Shown: positions 8,221-17,044, counted from the first letter of the stretch. The stretch: 40,577 nt of DNA from Nevskia sp. (GCA_028291645.1 JAQGNU010000164.1:1-40577), one strand, 5' to 3'. Made by a program: numbers and translations. The notes: generated by a model from the letters alone, not told the origin.

Positions 8221-8685
8221 TTGAGAGCTTTTTATGCGGTGGCGGTGTTGGCGGCGGCAGTCGTGAGTGGCACTTGCATTGCGGACGATCTTTCCGCGGC
8301 GAAAGCCGAAGAATTGCTGCAACCGGTGATGCCCAAGGACTGCGGCAGTTATTACACCTCGCAAGGCGAGCCTGACTTTGCCGATATCGAGGACAAGACG
8401 TTTTGCACTTACAAGCCGCGTGTGACCCGCATCGTGATGGGAACCAACAGCGCGACCGCCGAGTACAACCGCGACCGTCATTTCGATAACGATCTGTCGG
8501 TCGCATGGCTCAAGGACTACGCAAAAATGCAGTCGCATACGACGCCGTCGCTGCTGTTCCAGAAACTCAAATCCAATCTGGACAAGTGGCGCGCCGACGG
8601 CGCGGTTGACCGGGCGCCGCGGCCGGGCAAGGCGACATTCAAACTCGACGCCGGTGGCTGGCAGGTGGATTCCGCGCCGCAGTAG
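8221..8685 (+). CDS. Small secreted protein of unknown function
   Basis: A 154-residue protein starting at TTG, supported by a good ribosome binding site (AAGGAGA, 5 bases upstream). The N-terminus is a signal peptide (FYAVAVLAAAVVSGTCIA) with likely cleavage before DDLSAAKAEE. The mature part has two cysteines (MPKDCGSYY and DKTFCTYKP) that could form a disulphide in the periplasm, and a C-terminus with a WQVDSAP motif. I do not recognise a family. It sits between the decayed copy and the intact copy of the debranching enzyme, and is convergent with the latter. Confidence 0.65.
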   Translation: MRAFYAVAVLAAAVVSGTCIADDLSAAKAEELLQPVMPKDCGSYYTSQGEPDFADIEDKTFCTYKPRVTRIVMGTNSATAEYNRDRHFDNDLSVAWLKDYAKMQSHTTPSLLFQKLKSNLDKWRADGAVDRAPRPGKATFKLDAGGWQVDSAPQ

Positions 8686-8748
8686 CCTGAGCTGGCGCGG
8701 GCTTACAGAGCGCGCCGATGCCTGCGCCGGCGATTCACTCTTGCCGTC

Positions 8749-10956
8749 TCAGTGCCGCACCACCACCACAACATCGCCATCGCGGCGCGTCACCGTTACC
8801 GCCACTTCGTCGCCATGACGATGCAAGTGCACGTCGGCCGAGCCGCGCCTCAGGCGCAGATTGCGCAGGTGCAGTTCGTCGAGGAAATCCGGCAGCACCG
8901 GGCGATAGAACGCGATCTCGTTGCTGCGATCGAGCAGTTCCAGTCCGAGACTCGATTGCAGCAGCGACAGCATCGTCGCACTGGCCCAGGCCTGCGGCGA
9001 GCAGGCCACCGGATACTGCGTCGGCGCATTGCGCTGGCGTCGCGAGAAGCCGCAGAACAATTCCGGCAGGCGCCGCAGGTCCATGTAGGTCGCTGCATCG
9101 AACAGGCCGCTGAACACCTGCGCGGCGGCCTGCTTGTGGCCATAGCGTGCGAGACCGAGCGCGATCAGTCCGTTGTCGTGCGGCCACACCGAACCGTTGT
9201 GGTAGGACATCGGGTTGTAGCGCAACTCGGACAGTCCGATGGTGCGGATGCCCCAGCCACTGAAGCAGGCCGGGCCGAGCAAAGTCTGCGCGACGCGTTG
9301 CGCGCGCTCCGGGCTGGCGATGCCCGTCAGCAACACTTGTCCGGAATTCGACGACACCACGCGGCAGGCTTGCTTGGCGCCGTCCAGCGCGAGCGCGTAG
9401 ACCGACAATTCCTCGCACCAGAATTTCTCTTCGAAGTTCTGCCGCAGGGTTTCTGCCTGCGCCTGCAGGCGGTCGGCCTGCTGCTGGTGGCCGAGTGCCG
9501 CAGCGAGCAGCGCCGCATGGCGTTTGGCGCCATAGACGTAAGCCTGCACTTCGCACAGCGCGATCGCACCTTCGGCGTAATGCCCGTTGCGATGGAACAC
9601 TGCGTCCTGCGAATCCTTCCAGCCCTGATTGGCAAGGCCTTCGCTGGTCTGCCGGTAATATTCGACGAAGCCATCGCCATCGCGATCGCCGTAGGTATCG
9701 ATCCAGTGAAGTGCGGCTTCGGCGTTGGGCCATAGCGCACGCACGGTGTCGAGATCGCCGCTGCGGACGAAATATTCGCCGAGCAGCACGACGAACAGCG
9801 GTGTCGCATCGACGCTGCCGTAGTAGCGGCCGAACGGCACTTCGTGCAACGCCGCCATTTCGCCGTGCCGCATCTCGTGCAGAATCTTGCCCGGCTCGGC
9901 ATCGCGCTGCGGCTCGATCGCAGTGGCCTGCGTCGCCGCGAGGAATCCGAGTACACCCTTGGCGATACTGGGATCGAGCCACAAGGTCATCAACGCGGTG
10001 ACGATGCCGTCGCGTCCGAACGGCGTGCTGAACCAGGGCGTGCCGGCATAGGGATACGGCCCCTGCGGCGTATCGGTGATCAGCATGTAAAGATCGGACA
10101 CTGCACGCCGCGCGACTTCGTTGAACAGCGAATTGGAACTGTCGACGCTCGCGGCACGCGCGCTGGAGGTGCGCAGCGCGCGACGCGCGGCGCGCATCTG
10201 CCGATAGAACAGACGGCCATTCCAGTCGCTGACCGTTGCGTCGGGCACGCCGATGCGGATGAAGATGCGGCGCGCTTCGTGCGGCTGCAGCGCGACTTCA
10301 AAACTGGCACGCGCACTGGTCAGGATTTTCGGCGGCGGATCGAACGCCAGCTGGGTCAGGCGCTCGACTTCATCGAGTCCCAGGTAACGCAGCATTACGC
10401 TGCGGTCGCTTTCGCGCGCGGCCGAACTCTCGCCGCGCCGCGCGCGCTGCTCGCCGCGCACCTCGAACAGATCGGCGAAGTCGGCGGCGAAGCGCAGGCT
10501 CAGGCGCACGCTCAAGGGCTGGTCGCTGAAATTGCGCACCAGCAGGCGCTCGTAACACGCACCGTTCCAGATGAACTTGAGTCGATGCAGATGAATCTGC
10601 TCGCGGCGCAGCGCGATCTGTCCGTCGCGCAACAGATCCGGATTGCTCAGGTCGGCGCTGAACACCGCGTTGTCGTCCTGCGTCATCGAACTCAGCAGCA
10701 GCGGCCGCGCGTCTTCCAGCAACAGTTCGAGCTGCGACAGGATGCGCGTGTCGCGGTGATATAGCCCTTCGGAATTGCCGGGCTCGCCGCCGATGTCGCC
10801 GCGATGATCGAACACGGCAAAAGTATCGCCATGCTTCAGCGTGCGCGTGCGCCGTTCCTGCAAGGATGCGCTCGCGGAAATATGGAACTGCGGCACCGGC
10901 CCTTCGTCCACCGACGGGCCTGTCGCTGGGGAATCTACCAATACGGATGAATTCAC
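8749..10956 (-). CDS. Amylo-alpha-1,6-glucosidase / glycogen debranching enzyme-like protein
   Basis: A 735-residue enzyme with the two-part layout of this family. The N-terminal beta-rich domain starts near LKHGDTFAVFDHRGDIGGEP and includes GLYHRDTRILS. It is followed by an (alpha/alpha)6 catalytic domain with FSTPFGRDGIVTALM, YYGSVDATPLFV, GWKDSQDAV and YHNGSVWPHDNGLIA. Such enzymes act on alpha-glucan or related oligosaccharides; exact specificity is not visible. The start chosen is GTG (VNSSVLVDSP), preceded by GGAG at good spacing. The frame stays open much further upstream, but that part lies across the divergent glycosyltransferase gene and is antisense. Divergence with a GT4 gene suggests shared control in glycan or compatible-solute metabolism. 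Confidence 0.88.
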   Translation of the reverse strand: MNSSVLVDSPATGPSVDEGPVPQFHISASASLQERRTRTLKHGDTFAVFDHRGDIGGEPGNSEGLYHRDTRILSQLELLLEDARPLLLSSMTQDDNAVFSADLSNPDLLRDGQIALRREQIHLHRLKFIWNGACYERLLVRNFSDQPLSVRLSLRFAADFADLFEVRGEQRARRGESSAARESDRSVMLRYLGLDEVERLTQLAFDPPPKILTSARASFEVALQPHEARRIFIRIGVPDATVSDWNGRLFYRQMRAARRALRTSSARAASVDSSNSLFNEVARRAVSDLYMLITDTPQGPYPYAGTPWFSTPFGRDGIVTALMTLWLDPSIAKGVLGFLAATQATAIEPQRDAEPGKILHEMRHGEMAALHEVPFGRYYGSVDATPLFVVLLGEYFVRSGDLDTVRALWPNAEAALHWIDTYGDRDGDGFVEYYRQTSEGLANQGWKDSQDAVFHRNGHYAEGAIALCEVQAYVYGAKRHAALLAAALGHQQQADRLQAQAETLRQNFEEKFWCEELSVYALALDGAKQACRVVSSNSGQVLLTGIASPERAQRVAQTLLGPACFSGWGIRTIGLSELRYNPMSYHNGSVWPHDNGLIALGLARYGHKQAAAQVFSGLFDAATYMDLRRLPELFCGFSRRQRNAPTQYPVACSPQAWASATMLSLLQSSLGLELLDRSNEIAFYRPVLPDFLDELHLRNLRLRRGSADVHLHRHGDEVAVTVTRRDGDVVVVVRH

Positions 10957-11166
10957 GCGCTTGCTCCGGTCGTCACAATGGTGGCTTGCAGAAAATGGCG
11001 TCGACCGCTCGGTGCGGGCGCCGACACGGCTAGCAGACCTTATAAGAGTCGATCCGCGGCGATCCGTTCCACATCGAACAATATCCGATTGGAACCGAAT
11101 CGATTCGCGCACGTCCAAAGCTTGCGCATTGCGCCCCAAACCCAAACCCGAAAACGGAAATCGAAT

Positions 11167-12213
11167 ATGAGAATCGCGCAGGTTGCGCCGCTGACTGAGG
11201 CTGTGCCACCGAAACTGTACGGCGGCACCGAACGCGTCGTTGCCTATCTGACCGATGCGCTGGTCGAACTCGGCCATGAAGTCACGCTGTTCGCATCCGG
11301 CGACAGCCTGACCAAGGCCAAGCTCGCACCGATCTGGCCGCGCGCGCTGCGGCTCGATCCGAGCGTGCGCGATTACTTCGCGCCGGTCTTCATGGAACTG
11401 GAAACGGTCGCGCGCCGCGCCCACGAGTTCGACGTGATCCACGCCCATCTCGACTACTTCGGCTACCCGCTGCTGCGGCGCCTCAATGTGGCGTCGGTGA
11501 CGACGCTGCACGGCCGCCTCGATCTGCCGGAACTGCCGCCGCTGTACGGTCTCTACGGCGACATCCCGGTGGTATCGATTTCCGATTCGCAGCGCGGACC
11601 GCTGCCGCAGGCGAACTACGTCGCGACGATTCATCACGGCCTGCCGCAGAACCTGCTGGAGCAGGGTTCCGGCGCCGGTGGCTATCTCGCCTTCCTCGGC
11701 CGCATCTCACCGGAAAAAGCACCGGACGCAGCGATCCGCATCGCCGCCAAGGCCGGCATGTCGCTGAAGATCGCGGCCAAGATCGACCGCGTCGACGAGG
11801 AATACTTCAAGACCACGATCGAGCCGCTGCTATCGCAAGCGCACGTCGAGTTCATCGGCGAAATCGGCGAGCATCAGAAAAGCGAATTCCTCGGCAATGC
11901 CGCCGGACTGATTTTTCCGATCGCCTGGCGTGAACCCTTCGGGCTGGTGATGATCGAAGCGATGGCCTGCGGTACGCCGGTGGTCGCGTTCGAGAACGGC
12001 TCGGTGCCGGAGGTAATCGAGCACGGCATCACCGGCTTCATCGTACAGAATGAAAACGAAGCCGCCGAAGCGGTGCGCCAGATCGGCACGCTCGATCGCA
12101 GCCGCATCCGTGCCGAATTCGACCGCCGCTTCACCGCACATCACATGGCGGAAAATTATCTGACGCTGTACGCCCGGCTGATCAAAGCACAGCGCAACGG
12201 CACCAAGCTCTAG
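11167..12213 (+). CDS. Glycosyltransferase family 4 protein
   Basis: A 348-residue GT-B fold glycosyltransferase. The N-terminal half has the acceptor-side motif MRIAQVAPLTEAVPPKLYGG; the C-terminal half has the nucleotide-sugar site with the EX7E motif EPFGLVMIE (Glu256, Glu264) followed by AMACGTPVVAF. The start at MRIAQVAP is the conserved family start; an earlier in-frame start would add unrelated residues. Proteins of this subgroup transfer a hexose from a nucleotide sugar and often lie next to debranching-type enzymes, as here (divergent, 210 bp apart). The acceptor and sugar are not known. A long inverted repeat follows the gene. Confidence 0.88.
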   Translation: MRIAQVAPLTEAVPPKLYGGTERVVAYLTDALVELGHEVTLFASGDSLTKAKLAPIWPRALRLDPSVRDYFAPVFMELETVARRAHEFDVIHAHLDYFGYPLLRRLNVASVTTLHGRLDLPELPPLYGLYGDIPVVSISDSQRGPLPQANYVATIHHGLPQNLLEQGSGAGGYLAFLGRISPEKAPDAAIRIAAKAGMSLKIAAKIDRVDEEYFKTTIEPLLSQAHVEFIGEIGEHQKSEFLGNAAGLIFPIAWREPFGLVMIEAMACGTPVVAFENGSVPEVIEHGITGFIVQNENEAAEAVRQIGTLDRSRIRAEFDRRFTAHHMAENYLTLYARLIKAQRNGTKL

Positions 12214-12230
12214 GGAACCTCTGCATAGCT

Positions 12231-12340
12231 TGTCATGCCCGCGAAGGCGGGAATCCAGTTTCCTTTAAGACTATTGACGAGGTCCCCGGCTTTACAGGGG
12301 ATGCGGCAAGAACTGGATGCCCGCCTCCGCGGGCATGACG
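12231..12340. repeat. Long inverted repeat, REP-like extragenic element
   Basis: Two 30-base arms at about 12231-12260 and 12311-12340 are reverse complements with three mismatches; the arm core is CATGCCCGCGAAGGCGGG. They are separated by about 50 bases. Each arm also has an internal CCCGCgaaGGCGGG-type hairpin. This word is a common extragenic palindrome in proteobacterial genomes. It lies just after the GT4 stop and may also aid termination or mRNA stability. Confidence 0.75.
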
Positions 12341-12501
12341 ATGTAGGAGGAGCCTGCGCAGGAGATCCTTAGGTCGATCGTCCGCCGGCGGCGGCGCGCT
12401 CGACAAGACGCAGTCGTCGCGACGCCGGTTTGACGCTGCGTTTTGCGGCTGCTCACAATGCGCACGGCGCCGCACCGGCGCAGCGCAGGTGCCGCGACCG
12501 C

Positions 12502-13137
12502 ATGCCGAAAGCCGCCGAGCAGCTGGCCTTGTTTGCGGATCTGCCGCCGGCCGCGCGTCAGCGCAAGAGCGCGGTACGCGCGCGATTCTTTTTCGCACTC
12601 TGGCCGGGTGAGCTGGTGCGCACGCAATTGAACGCTGCGGCGGCGACGATTCCGCCGGGCAGCGCGCGTGCGCTGCGGGTCAAGCCTGAGCGGTATCACC
12701 TGACGCTGGCGTTCCTCGGCGCATTGCAGCCGCAGCAGGTCGAAGCCGCGCAAAAAGCCGGCTCGGCGGTAGCGGCGGCGGCGTTCCGGCTGCAGCTCGA
12801 CACGGTGGGTTACTTCAGCGGCCCGCGACTGGCCTGGATCGGACCGCAGGCGGCGCCGTCCGAGCTGCTGCGACTGAAAGCCGAACTGGATCGCGAACTG
12901 CTGCATCTCGGTCTGCCGGTGGAGCGCAACCAGTTCCAGCCGCATGTGTCCTGCCTGCGCGGACTCGACGATGCACCCGATGCGCCGAGCGTCAGCATCA
13001 GCTGGCCGATCGACGAATTCGTGCTGATGCGCAGCGCGATCAAGGACGGCGTCACCATTTACAAACGCATCGGCCGCTGGCGCATGGCAGCGCGCAGCGG
13101 CAGCGTGCCGACGGCTGCACTGCCGGAACTCCTCTGA
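12502..13137 (+). CDS. thpR: RNA 2',3'-cyclic phosphodiesterase
   Basis: A 211-residue member of the 2H phosphoesterase family, formerly called 2'-5' RNA ligase. Two catalytic HxTx-type motifs are visible: HLTL (His66) and HVSC (His148, with Ser in place of the usual Thr). The start at MPKAAEQLALF is preferred to an earlier in-frame ATG at 12430 because it lies just before the conserved RARFFFALWPGE strand. Family members hydrolyse RNA 2',3'-cyclic phosphate ends to 2'-phosphates in the cytoplasm. It is convergent with the EcsC-like gene, with only 3 bases between the stops. Confidence 0.88.
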   Translation: MPKAAEQLALFADLPPAARQRKSAVRARFFFALWPGELVRTQLNAAAATIPPGSARALRVKPERYHLTLAFLGALQPQQVEAAQKAGSAVAAAAFRLQLDTVGYFSGPRLAWIGPQAAPSELLRLKAELDRELLHLGLPVERNQFQPHVSCLRGLDDAPDAPSVSISWPIDEFVLMRSAIKDGVTIYKRIGRWRMAARSGSVPTAALPELL

Positions 13138-13140
13138 ACT

Positions 13141-13983
13141 TCAGTCGTTCTCGATGGCCGCGTGCGCTAGCACGGGACCGCCCGGCAGCTCACCATACTT
13201 CTGCCGCAGCCAGCGCAGCTGGAACACGCGCTGTGCATTGCGCGCGACATCGTGCAGATACCAGGCGTTGACCGAGCCGCTGATCAGCGCACCGGTGACC
13301 GGCACCGTGCCGGCGGCCTTGCGCCAGCCGAGGTGTTTGGCGAGCTGCCTGGCGAGATTGTTGAGGCTCAGCATCGCCGCGTCCTTGACCAACTCGCGCT
13401 GCGCGGCGCGCTCGATACCGGCGCGCCACTGCGCGGTGTGGCGCTCGGATTCCTGCTCGATCGCGCGCAGCGCCGCCTGCTTTTCGTCGAAATCATTGGC
13501 CGAGGCCAGCGCGAAGATCGCGATCGGCAGACGCCGCTGCAAGGCGCCGGAACAATCCTCGCCGTAGCTCAGGCCGACGCGGTGGATGGTACGCAAGGTC
13601 TGGATCAGCAGGGTCGGCACGTCGGCGATCAGGCCGAAGCTGCCGGCCACGCCGAAGGCGCCGCCGCTGATGCCGGCCAGCGTGATCGCGCGACGACTGA
13701 TCGCACTGGCGACGCGGTCGCAGGTTTCCAACGGCAGGCCCAGCAGATCTTCAAGCTGGTCGACGCCGGCACGGCGCAGAATCGAGCGACGGTCGCTGAG
13801 CCGCACCGCGGCGGTATGCGCGGCGTCGAGCGCCAGCTTCAGCGCTGCCGTCGGCACGGTTTTCTGCACGGTCTGCGCCGCGGCACCGCGCACCTTGCCG
13901 AGCGTGCGCGTCGCCGGGCCCGGCATCTCGGCCAGCCATTCGCGGATCGTCGCGAGTTGCTCGCGCTCGTAGATCGTCAGCAT
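13141..13983 (-). CDS. EcsC family protein
   Basis: A 280-residue protein resembling the EcsC family: the N-terminus MLTIYEREQLATIREWLAEM, then a glycine-rich hydrophobic region (AGISGGAFGVAGSFGLIADV) and a second one near the C-terminus (AAGTVPVTGALISGSVNAWY). EcsC was named from the Bacillus ecs locus but its biochemical role is unknown; the hydrophobic segments suggest membrane association. The start used matches the conserved family N-terminus; an in-frame ATG at 14061 would add 26 residues. Confidence 0.8.
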   Translation of the reverse strand: MLTIYEREQLATIREWLAEMPGPATRTLGKVRGAAAQTVQKTVPTAALKLALDAAHTAAVRLSDRRSILRRAGVDQLEDLLGLPLETCDRVASAISRRAITLAGISGGAFGVAGSFGLIADVPTLLIQTLRTIHRVGLSYGEDCSGALQRRLPIAIFALASANDFDEKQAALRAIEQESERHTAQWRAGIERAAQRELVKDAAMLSLNNLARQLAKHLGWRKAAGTVPVTGALISGSVNAWYLHDVARNAQRVFQLRWLRQKYGELPGGPVLAHAAIEND

Positions 13984-14083
13984 CGGTTTGTTCAAGGCGT
14001 CGGTTCTCGTCGTTGCATGCGCTGCGCAAGGCTGATGTCGTCGCAGGCGCGATTGATTCACGCATAAGCTTCTACACTACCGT

Positions 14084-14893
14084 ATGTGTTTGATCGCTTT
14101 TGCCTGGAACGTTCACCCGCAATGGCCGCTGGTGCTGGTGGCCAATCGCGACGAGCAGCATGCGCGCCCCAGCGCCGCGCTCGCCGCGTGGAGCGACGAT
14201 GCGACGCGACCTGGCCCAGCGCCAAAGATTTATGGCGGTCGCGACCTGCGCGCCGGCGGCGGCTGGCTCGCCTTGAACCCGTCGCAGCGCCGCCTGGCCG
14301 CGGTCACCAACTTTCGCGAGCCCGCGCTGGACAGCGGCGCGCGCTCGCGCGGCGCCCTGGTGCAGGCTTTCGCGAGCAGCGCCGACGGCGCCAGCGGTTT
14401 CGCCGACCGGCTGGCGCTCGATGCAGCGGCCTACGGCCCGTTCAATCTGCTGCTGTGGGATGGCGCCGAATTGGTTTACGCCAGCAATCGGCCGGCGCCG
14501 CGCTGGCAATCGGTACCAGCCGGCCTGCACGGCTTGTCGAACAGCACGCTGGATACCCGCTGGCCGAAAGTAGAGCGCCTGAGCACCGCGCTGCAGGCAT
14601 GGCTGCCGCAATTGCCGACCGGCGGATCATTGCCGCCGGCCACGGCGGTCGAGCCCTTGCTGCAGGCGCTGGCCGATGACCATATTGCCGGCGATGCGGA
14701 ACTGCCGGACACCGGTGTCGGCATCGACCTGGAACGCCTGCTGTCGCCGCCCTTCATCCGCGGTGAGACTTATGGCACGCGCGCCAGTTCGGTGGTGCTG
14801 ATCGCGCGCAGCGGTGCCGCACTGTTTATCGAACGCCGCTTCGGTCCCGCTGGTGTGCAGAGCGGCGACACTGCGCTGGAACTGCAAGGCTGA
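14084..14893 (+). CDS. NRDE / TANGO2-family protein
   Basis: A 269-residue protein starting MCLIAFAW, with the signature VANRDEQHARP near residue 20 and GGRDLRAGGGWLALN near 55. These define the NRDE (TANGO2) family, whose conserved Cys2 may act as an N-terminal nucleophile after Met removal. Bacterial members have no settled function; the eukaryotic homologue is linked to lipid or heme handling. The length is normal for the family. It is convergent with the SDR gene, 9 bases apart. Confidence 0.87.
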   Translation: MCLIAFAWNVHPQWPLVLVANRDEQHARPSAALAAWSDDATRPGPAPKIYGGRDLRAGGGWLALNPSQRRLAAVTNFREPALDSGARSRGALVQAFASSADGASGFADRLALDAAAYGPFNLLLWDGAELVYASNRPAPRWQSVPAGLHGLSNSTLDTRWPKVERLSTALQAWLPQLPTGGSLPPATAVEPLLQALADDHIAGDAELPDTGVGIDLERLLSPPFIRGETYGTRASSVVLIARSGAALFIERRFGPAGVQSGDTALELQG

Positions 14894-14902
14894 GCCGCGT
14901 CT

Positions 14903-15679
14903 TTAGCCGAGCCGCCGCCCGCCATCGACCGGAATCACCACGCCGGTAACGTAGCTCGCCGCCGTCGATGCCAGGAACACGACGACGCTGGCGATCTCCT
15001 CGGGGCTCGCGTAACGCGCCAGCGGAATGTGTGGCAATTGCCGGCGCTTGTCTGCCAGATCGGCCAGTTCGGCAGCGCTCGGCAGCGCCTGCACCGGCGC
15101 CTGCACATGTCCGGGTGCGACCCCGTTGCAGCGGATTTTCGGCGCCAGCTCCAGCGCCAGCGTTTCGATCAGGCTCCAGTGCGCAAGCTTGGCGGCGGCA
15201 TAGGCCGAATGGCCGCGACGCGGCGCATCGCGCGCGTGGATATCGAGCACGCCGACAATCGCACCCTCGCTCTTCTGCAAGTACGGCCGGCAAGCCTGCG
15301 CCAGGAACAGCGGCGCTTTGAAGTTGCTGCCGACCAGATCGTCGAACTGTTGTTCGCTCAGCGTCGGCAGCGGCGTCGCGAAGTAGCTGGAAGCATTGTT
15401 GACCAGCAGATCGAGCCGGCCCCATTTTTCCTGCGCCGCCTGCGCCAAGGCTTGCAATTGCGGCACTTTAAGCAGATCAGCGCGCAACACGAGGGCGGAA
15501 TCGGCGCGCACGGCATTGAGCGCTTTCGCCAGCACGCGTGCTTCGGTCGCCGAGGCACGATGGTGGATGACGACGTTGTAGCCGGCCGCGTGCAGGGCTT
15601 GCACGATCGCAGCGCCGATGCGGCGGCCGCCACCGGTGATGAGCGCTACTCGTGCCGGCGTCCGTGCGCGCAAAACCAT
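14903..15679 (-). CDS. Pteridine reductase-like short-chain dehydrogenase
   Basis: A 258-residue SDR. The NADP(H) loop is TGGGRRIG (residues ~15-22) followed by IHHRASATEA; the two arginines and the absence of the usual GxGIG spacing resemble pteridine reductases (PTR1/FolM type). LLVNNASSYFATP is the NNAG-type motif. The active site has Tyr-Ala-Ala-Ala-Lys, while the usual catalytic Ser region reads LDIHARDAP, i.e. Asp in its place as in pteridine reductases. A strong ribosome binding site (AAAGGAG) precedes the start. Reduction of dihydrobiopterin or dihydrofolate is the likely reaction; another carbonyl substrate is possible. Confidence 0.82.
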   Translation of the reverse strand: MVLRARTPARVALITGGGRRIGAAIVQALHAAGYNVVIHHRASATEARVLAKALNAVRADSALVLRADLLKVPQLQALAQAAQEKWGRLDLLVNNASSYFATPLPTLSEQQFDDLVGSNFKAPLFLAQACRPYLQKSEGAIVGVLDIHARDAPRRGHSAYAAAKLAHWSLIETLALELAPKIRCNGVAPGHVQAPVQALPSAAELADLADKRRQLPHIPLARYASPEEIASVVVFLASTAASYVTGVVIPVDGGRRLG

Positions 15680-15787
15680 AGTCGCTCCTTTATCCTGTTA
15701 TCCGAACTTTCCACTCGTTGTTCTCAAGACGCCGCGCGTTCGTAGCGTGCGCGGCGCCGCCCCATTATCGACCCGGAACCCATCTTT

Positions 15788-16588
15788 GTGAGCGATCTCG
15801 TTCAAGTCATCCTGCTCGGCATCATCGAGGGCATCACCGAATTCCTGCCGATTTCCTCCACCGGGCATCTGCTGATCGCCGAGCAGCTCGGCCTCGGTCA
15901 GCGCTCCGACGTGTTCAACGTGGTGATCCAGGCGGGCGCGATCCTGGCCGTGACGGTGATCTACTGGCCGCGCATCTGGACGCTGTTGACCGGCCTGCGC
16001 GAGCGCGACAATCGCGACTACGCGGCGAAGCTCAGCGTCGCCTTTCTGATCACCGCCGTGCTCGGCCTGATCGTCACCAAGCTCGGCTTCAAGCTGCCGA
16101 CCGAGATCACGCCGGTGGCCTGGGCGCTGGTGATCGGCGGCGTCTGGATGCTAGCCGCCGAATGGTTCGCGGCGAAGCGCCCGGACTACGCGCGCATCGC
16201 CTGGACTGCCGCGATCATCGTCGGTCTGGCACAGGTGATCGCCGGCGTGTTTCCCGGCACCTCGCGTTCGGCTGCTACGATTTTCGCAGCGATGCTGGTC
16301 GGCGGCGCCAACCGCGTGGCCGCCACCGAGTTCGCCTTCCTGGTCGGCATTCCAACGATGTACGCGGCCAGCGCGCTGGAGCTGTTCAAGGCCGTAAAGG
16401 CCGGCGGGCTGCACGACGGCAGCGAAAACTGGGGCGATCTCGCCATTGCCTTCGTCGTCTCGACCGTGGTCGCCTTCATCGCGGTGAAGTGGCTGCTGCG
16501 CTACATCCAGAGCCACCGCTTCACCGTGTTCGCCGCCTATCGCATCGCGCTCGGCGCGGCGCTGCTACTATTTCTGCCGGCCGGTTAG
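15788..16588 (+). CDS. uppP: Undecaprenyl-diphosphate phosphatase
   Basis: A 266-residue integral membrane protein of the BacA/UppP family, which converts undecaprenyl diphosphate to the monophosphate for recycling of the cell-wall lipid carrier. Both active-site segments are present: EGITEFLPISSTGHLL near the N-terminus and GVFPGTSRSAATI near residue 155. About eight hydrophobic helices fill the rest. The start is GTG. The last 21 bases overlap the 3' end of the convergent downstream gene. Confidence 0.95.
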   Translation: MSDLVQVILLGIIEGITEFLPISSTGHLLIAEQLGLGQRSDVFNVVIQAGAILAVTVIYWPRIWTLLTGLRERDNRDYAAKLSVAFLITAVLGLIVTKLGFKLPTEITPVAWALVIGGVWMLAAEWFAAKRPDYARIAWTAAIIVGLAQVIAGVFPGTSRSAATIFAAMLVGGANRVAATEFAFLVGIPTMYAASALELFKAVKAGGLHDGSENWGDLAIAFVVSTVVAFIAVKWLLRYIQSHRFTVFAAYRIALGAALLLFLPAG

Positions 16589-17044
16589 CGGATCGTTTTG
16601 CGCCAGGGTTTCGATGGTGAAACGCTGGTAACGCTGCGCCAGCGAGATCGGTCCACGTCTTAGCGTCGCCATCGCCAGATCGCTAAGCTCGTCGCTGGGC
16701 GCGTGGATCAGCAGGAAATGGCAACCCTTGGCGGCGAGATCGCGATGCAGTTCGACCATTTTCAGCGTCGCGCCGATCGACGACAGCAGCGTGGCTTTTT
16801 CGAGCCCGCGCTGCGAACCGGCGCGAACCGCCTGGTCATCGAAGTAGCGGCAATCGGCCTCGCGCCAGCCATCGTCGATCAGCGCCTGACGTGCGGCCAA
16901 CGCGGCCTCACGATGCGGAAACGCCGCGAAAATGTGACCGATCGGATAGAAATCGCCGAGATCCTGCCCGGCCTCGTGCAACTGGGCGAACTCTTCATGC
17001 GCGCGTGGACGTTGGCGGTTCGCAGCGGGAATACGGTTGGCCAT
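16568..17044 (-). CDS. Uncharacterised 158-residue protein
   Basis: A soluble protein with no signal peptide. It starts MANRIPAANRQRPRAHEEFA, with a central HIFAAFPHREAALAARQALI segment resembling the start of a ferredoxin-like alpha/beta domain, then LLSSIGATLKMVELHRDLAA and GCHFLLIHAPSDELSDLA. Such strand-helix repeats recall small domains that sense stress or bind ligands, but I cannot name a family. A good ribosome binding site (AAAGG) lies upstream. Its 3' end overlaps uppP by 21 bases on the opposite strand. Confidence 0.7.
   Translation of the reverse strand: MANRIPAANRQRPRAHEEFAQLHEAGQDLGDFYPIGHIFAAFPHREAALAARQALIDDGWREADCRYFDDQAVRAGSQRGLEKATLLSSIGATLKMVELHRDLAAKGCHFLLIHAPSDELSDLAMATLRRGPISLAQRYQRFTIETLAQNDPLTGRQK

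Noticed and set aside
10957-11637. N-terminal extension of the debranching enzyme
   Set aside because: The frame remains open but runs antisense through the divergent glycosyltransferase gene; the family begins near the GTG at 10956.
12943-12954. HVSC instead of HxTx in ThpR as a broken active site
   Set aside because: Ser replaces Thr in many active 2H phosphoesterases, so this is ordinary variation.
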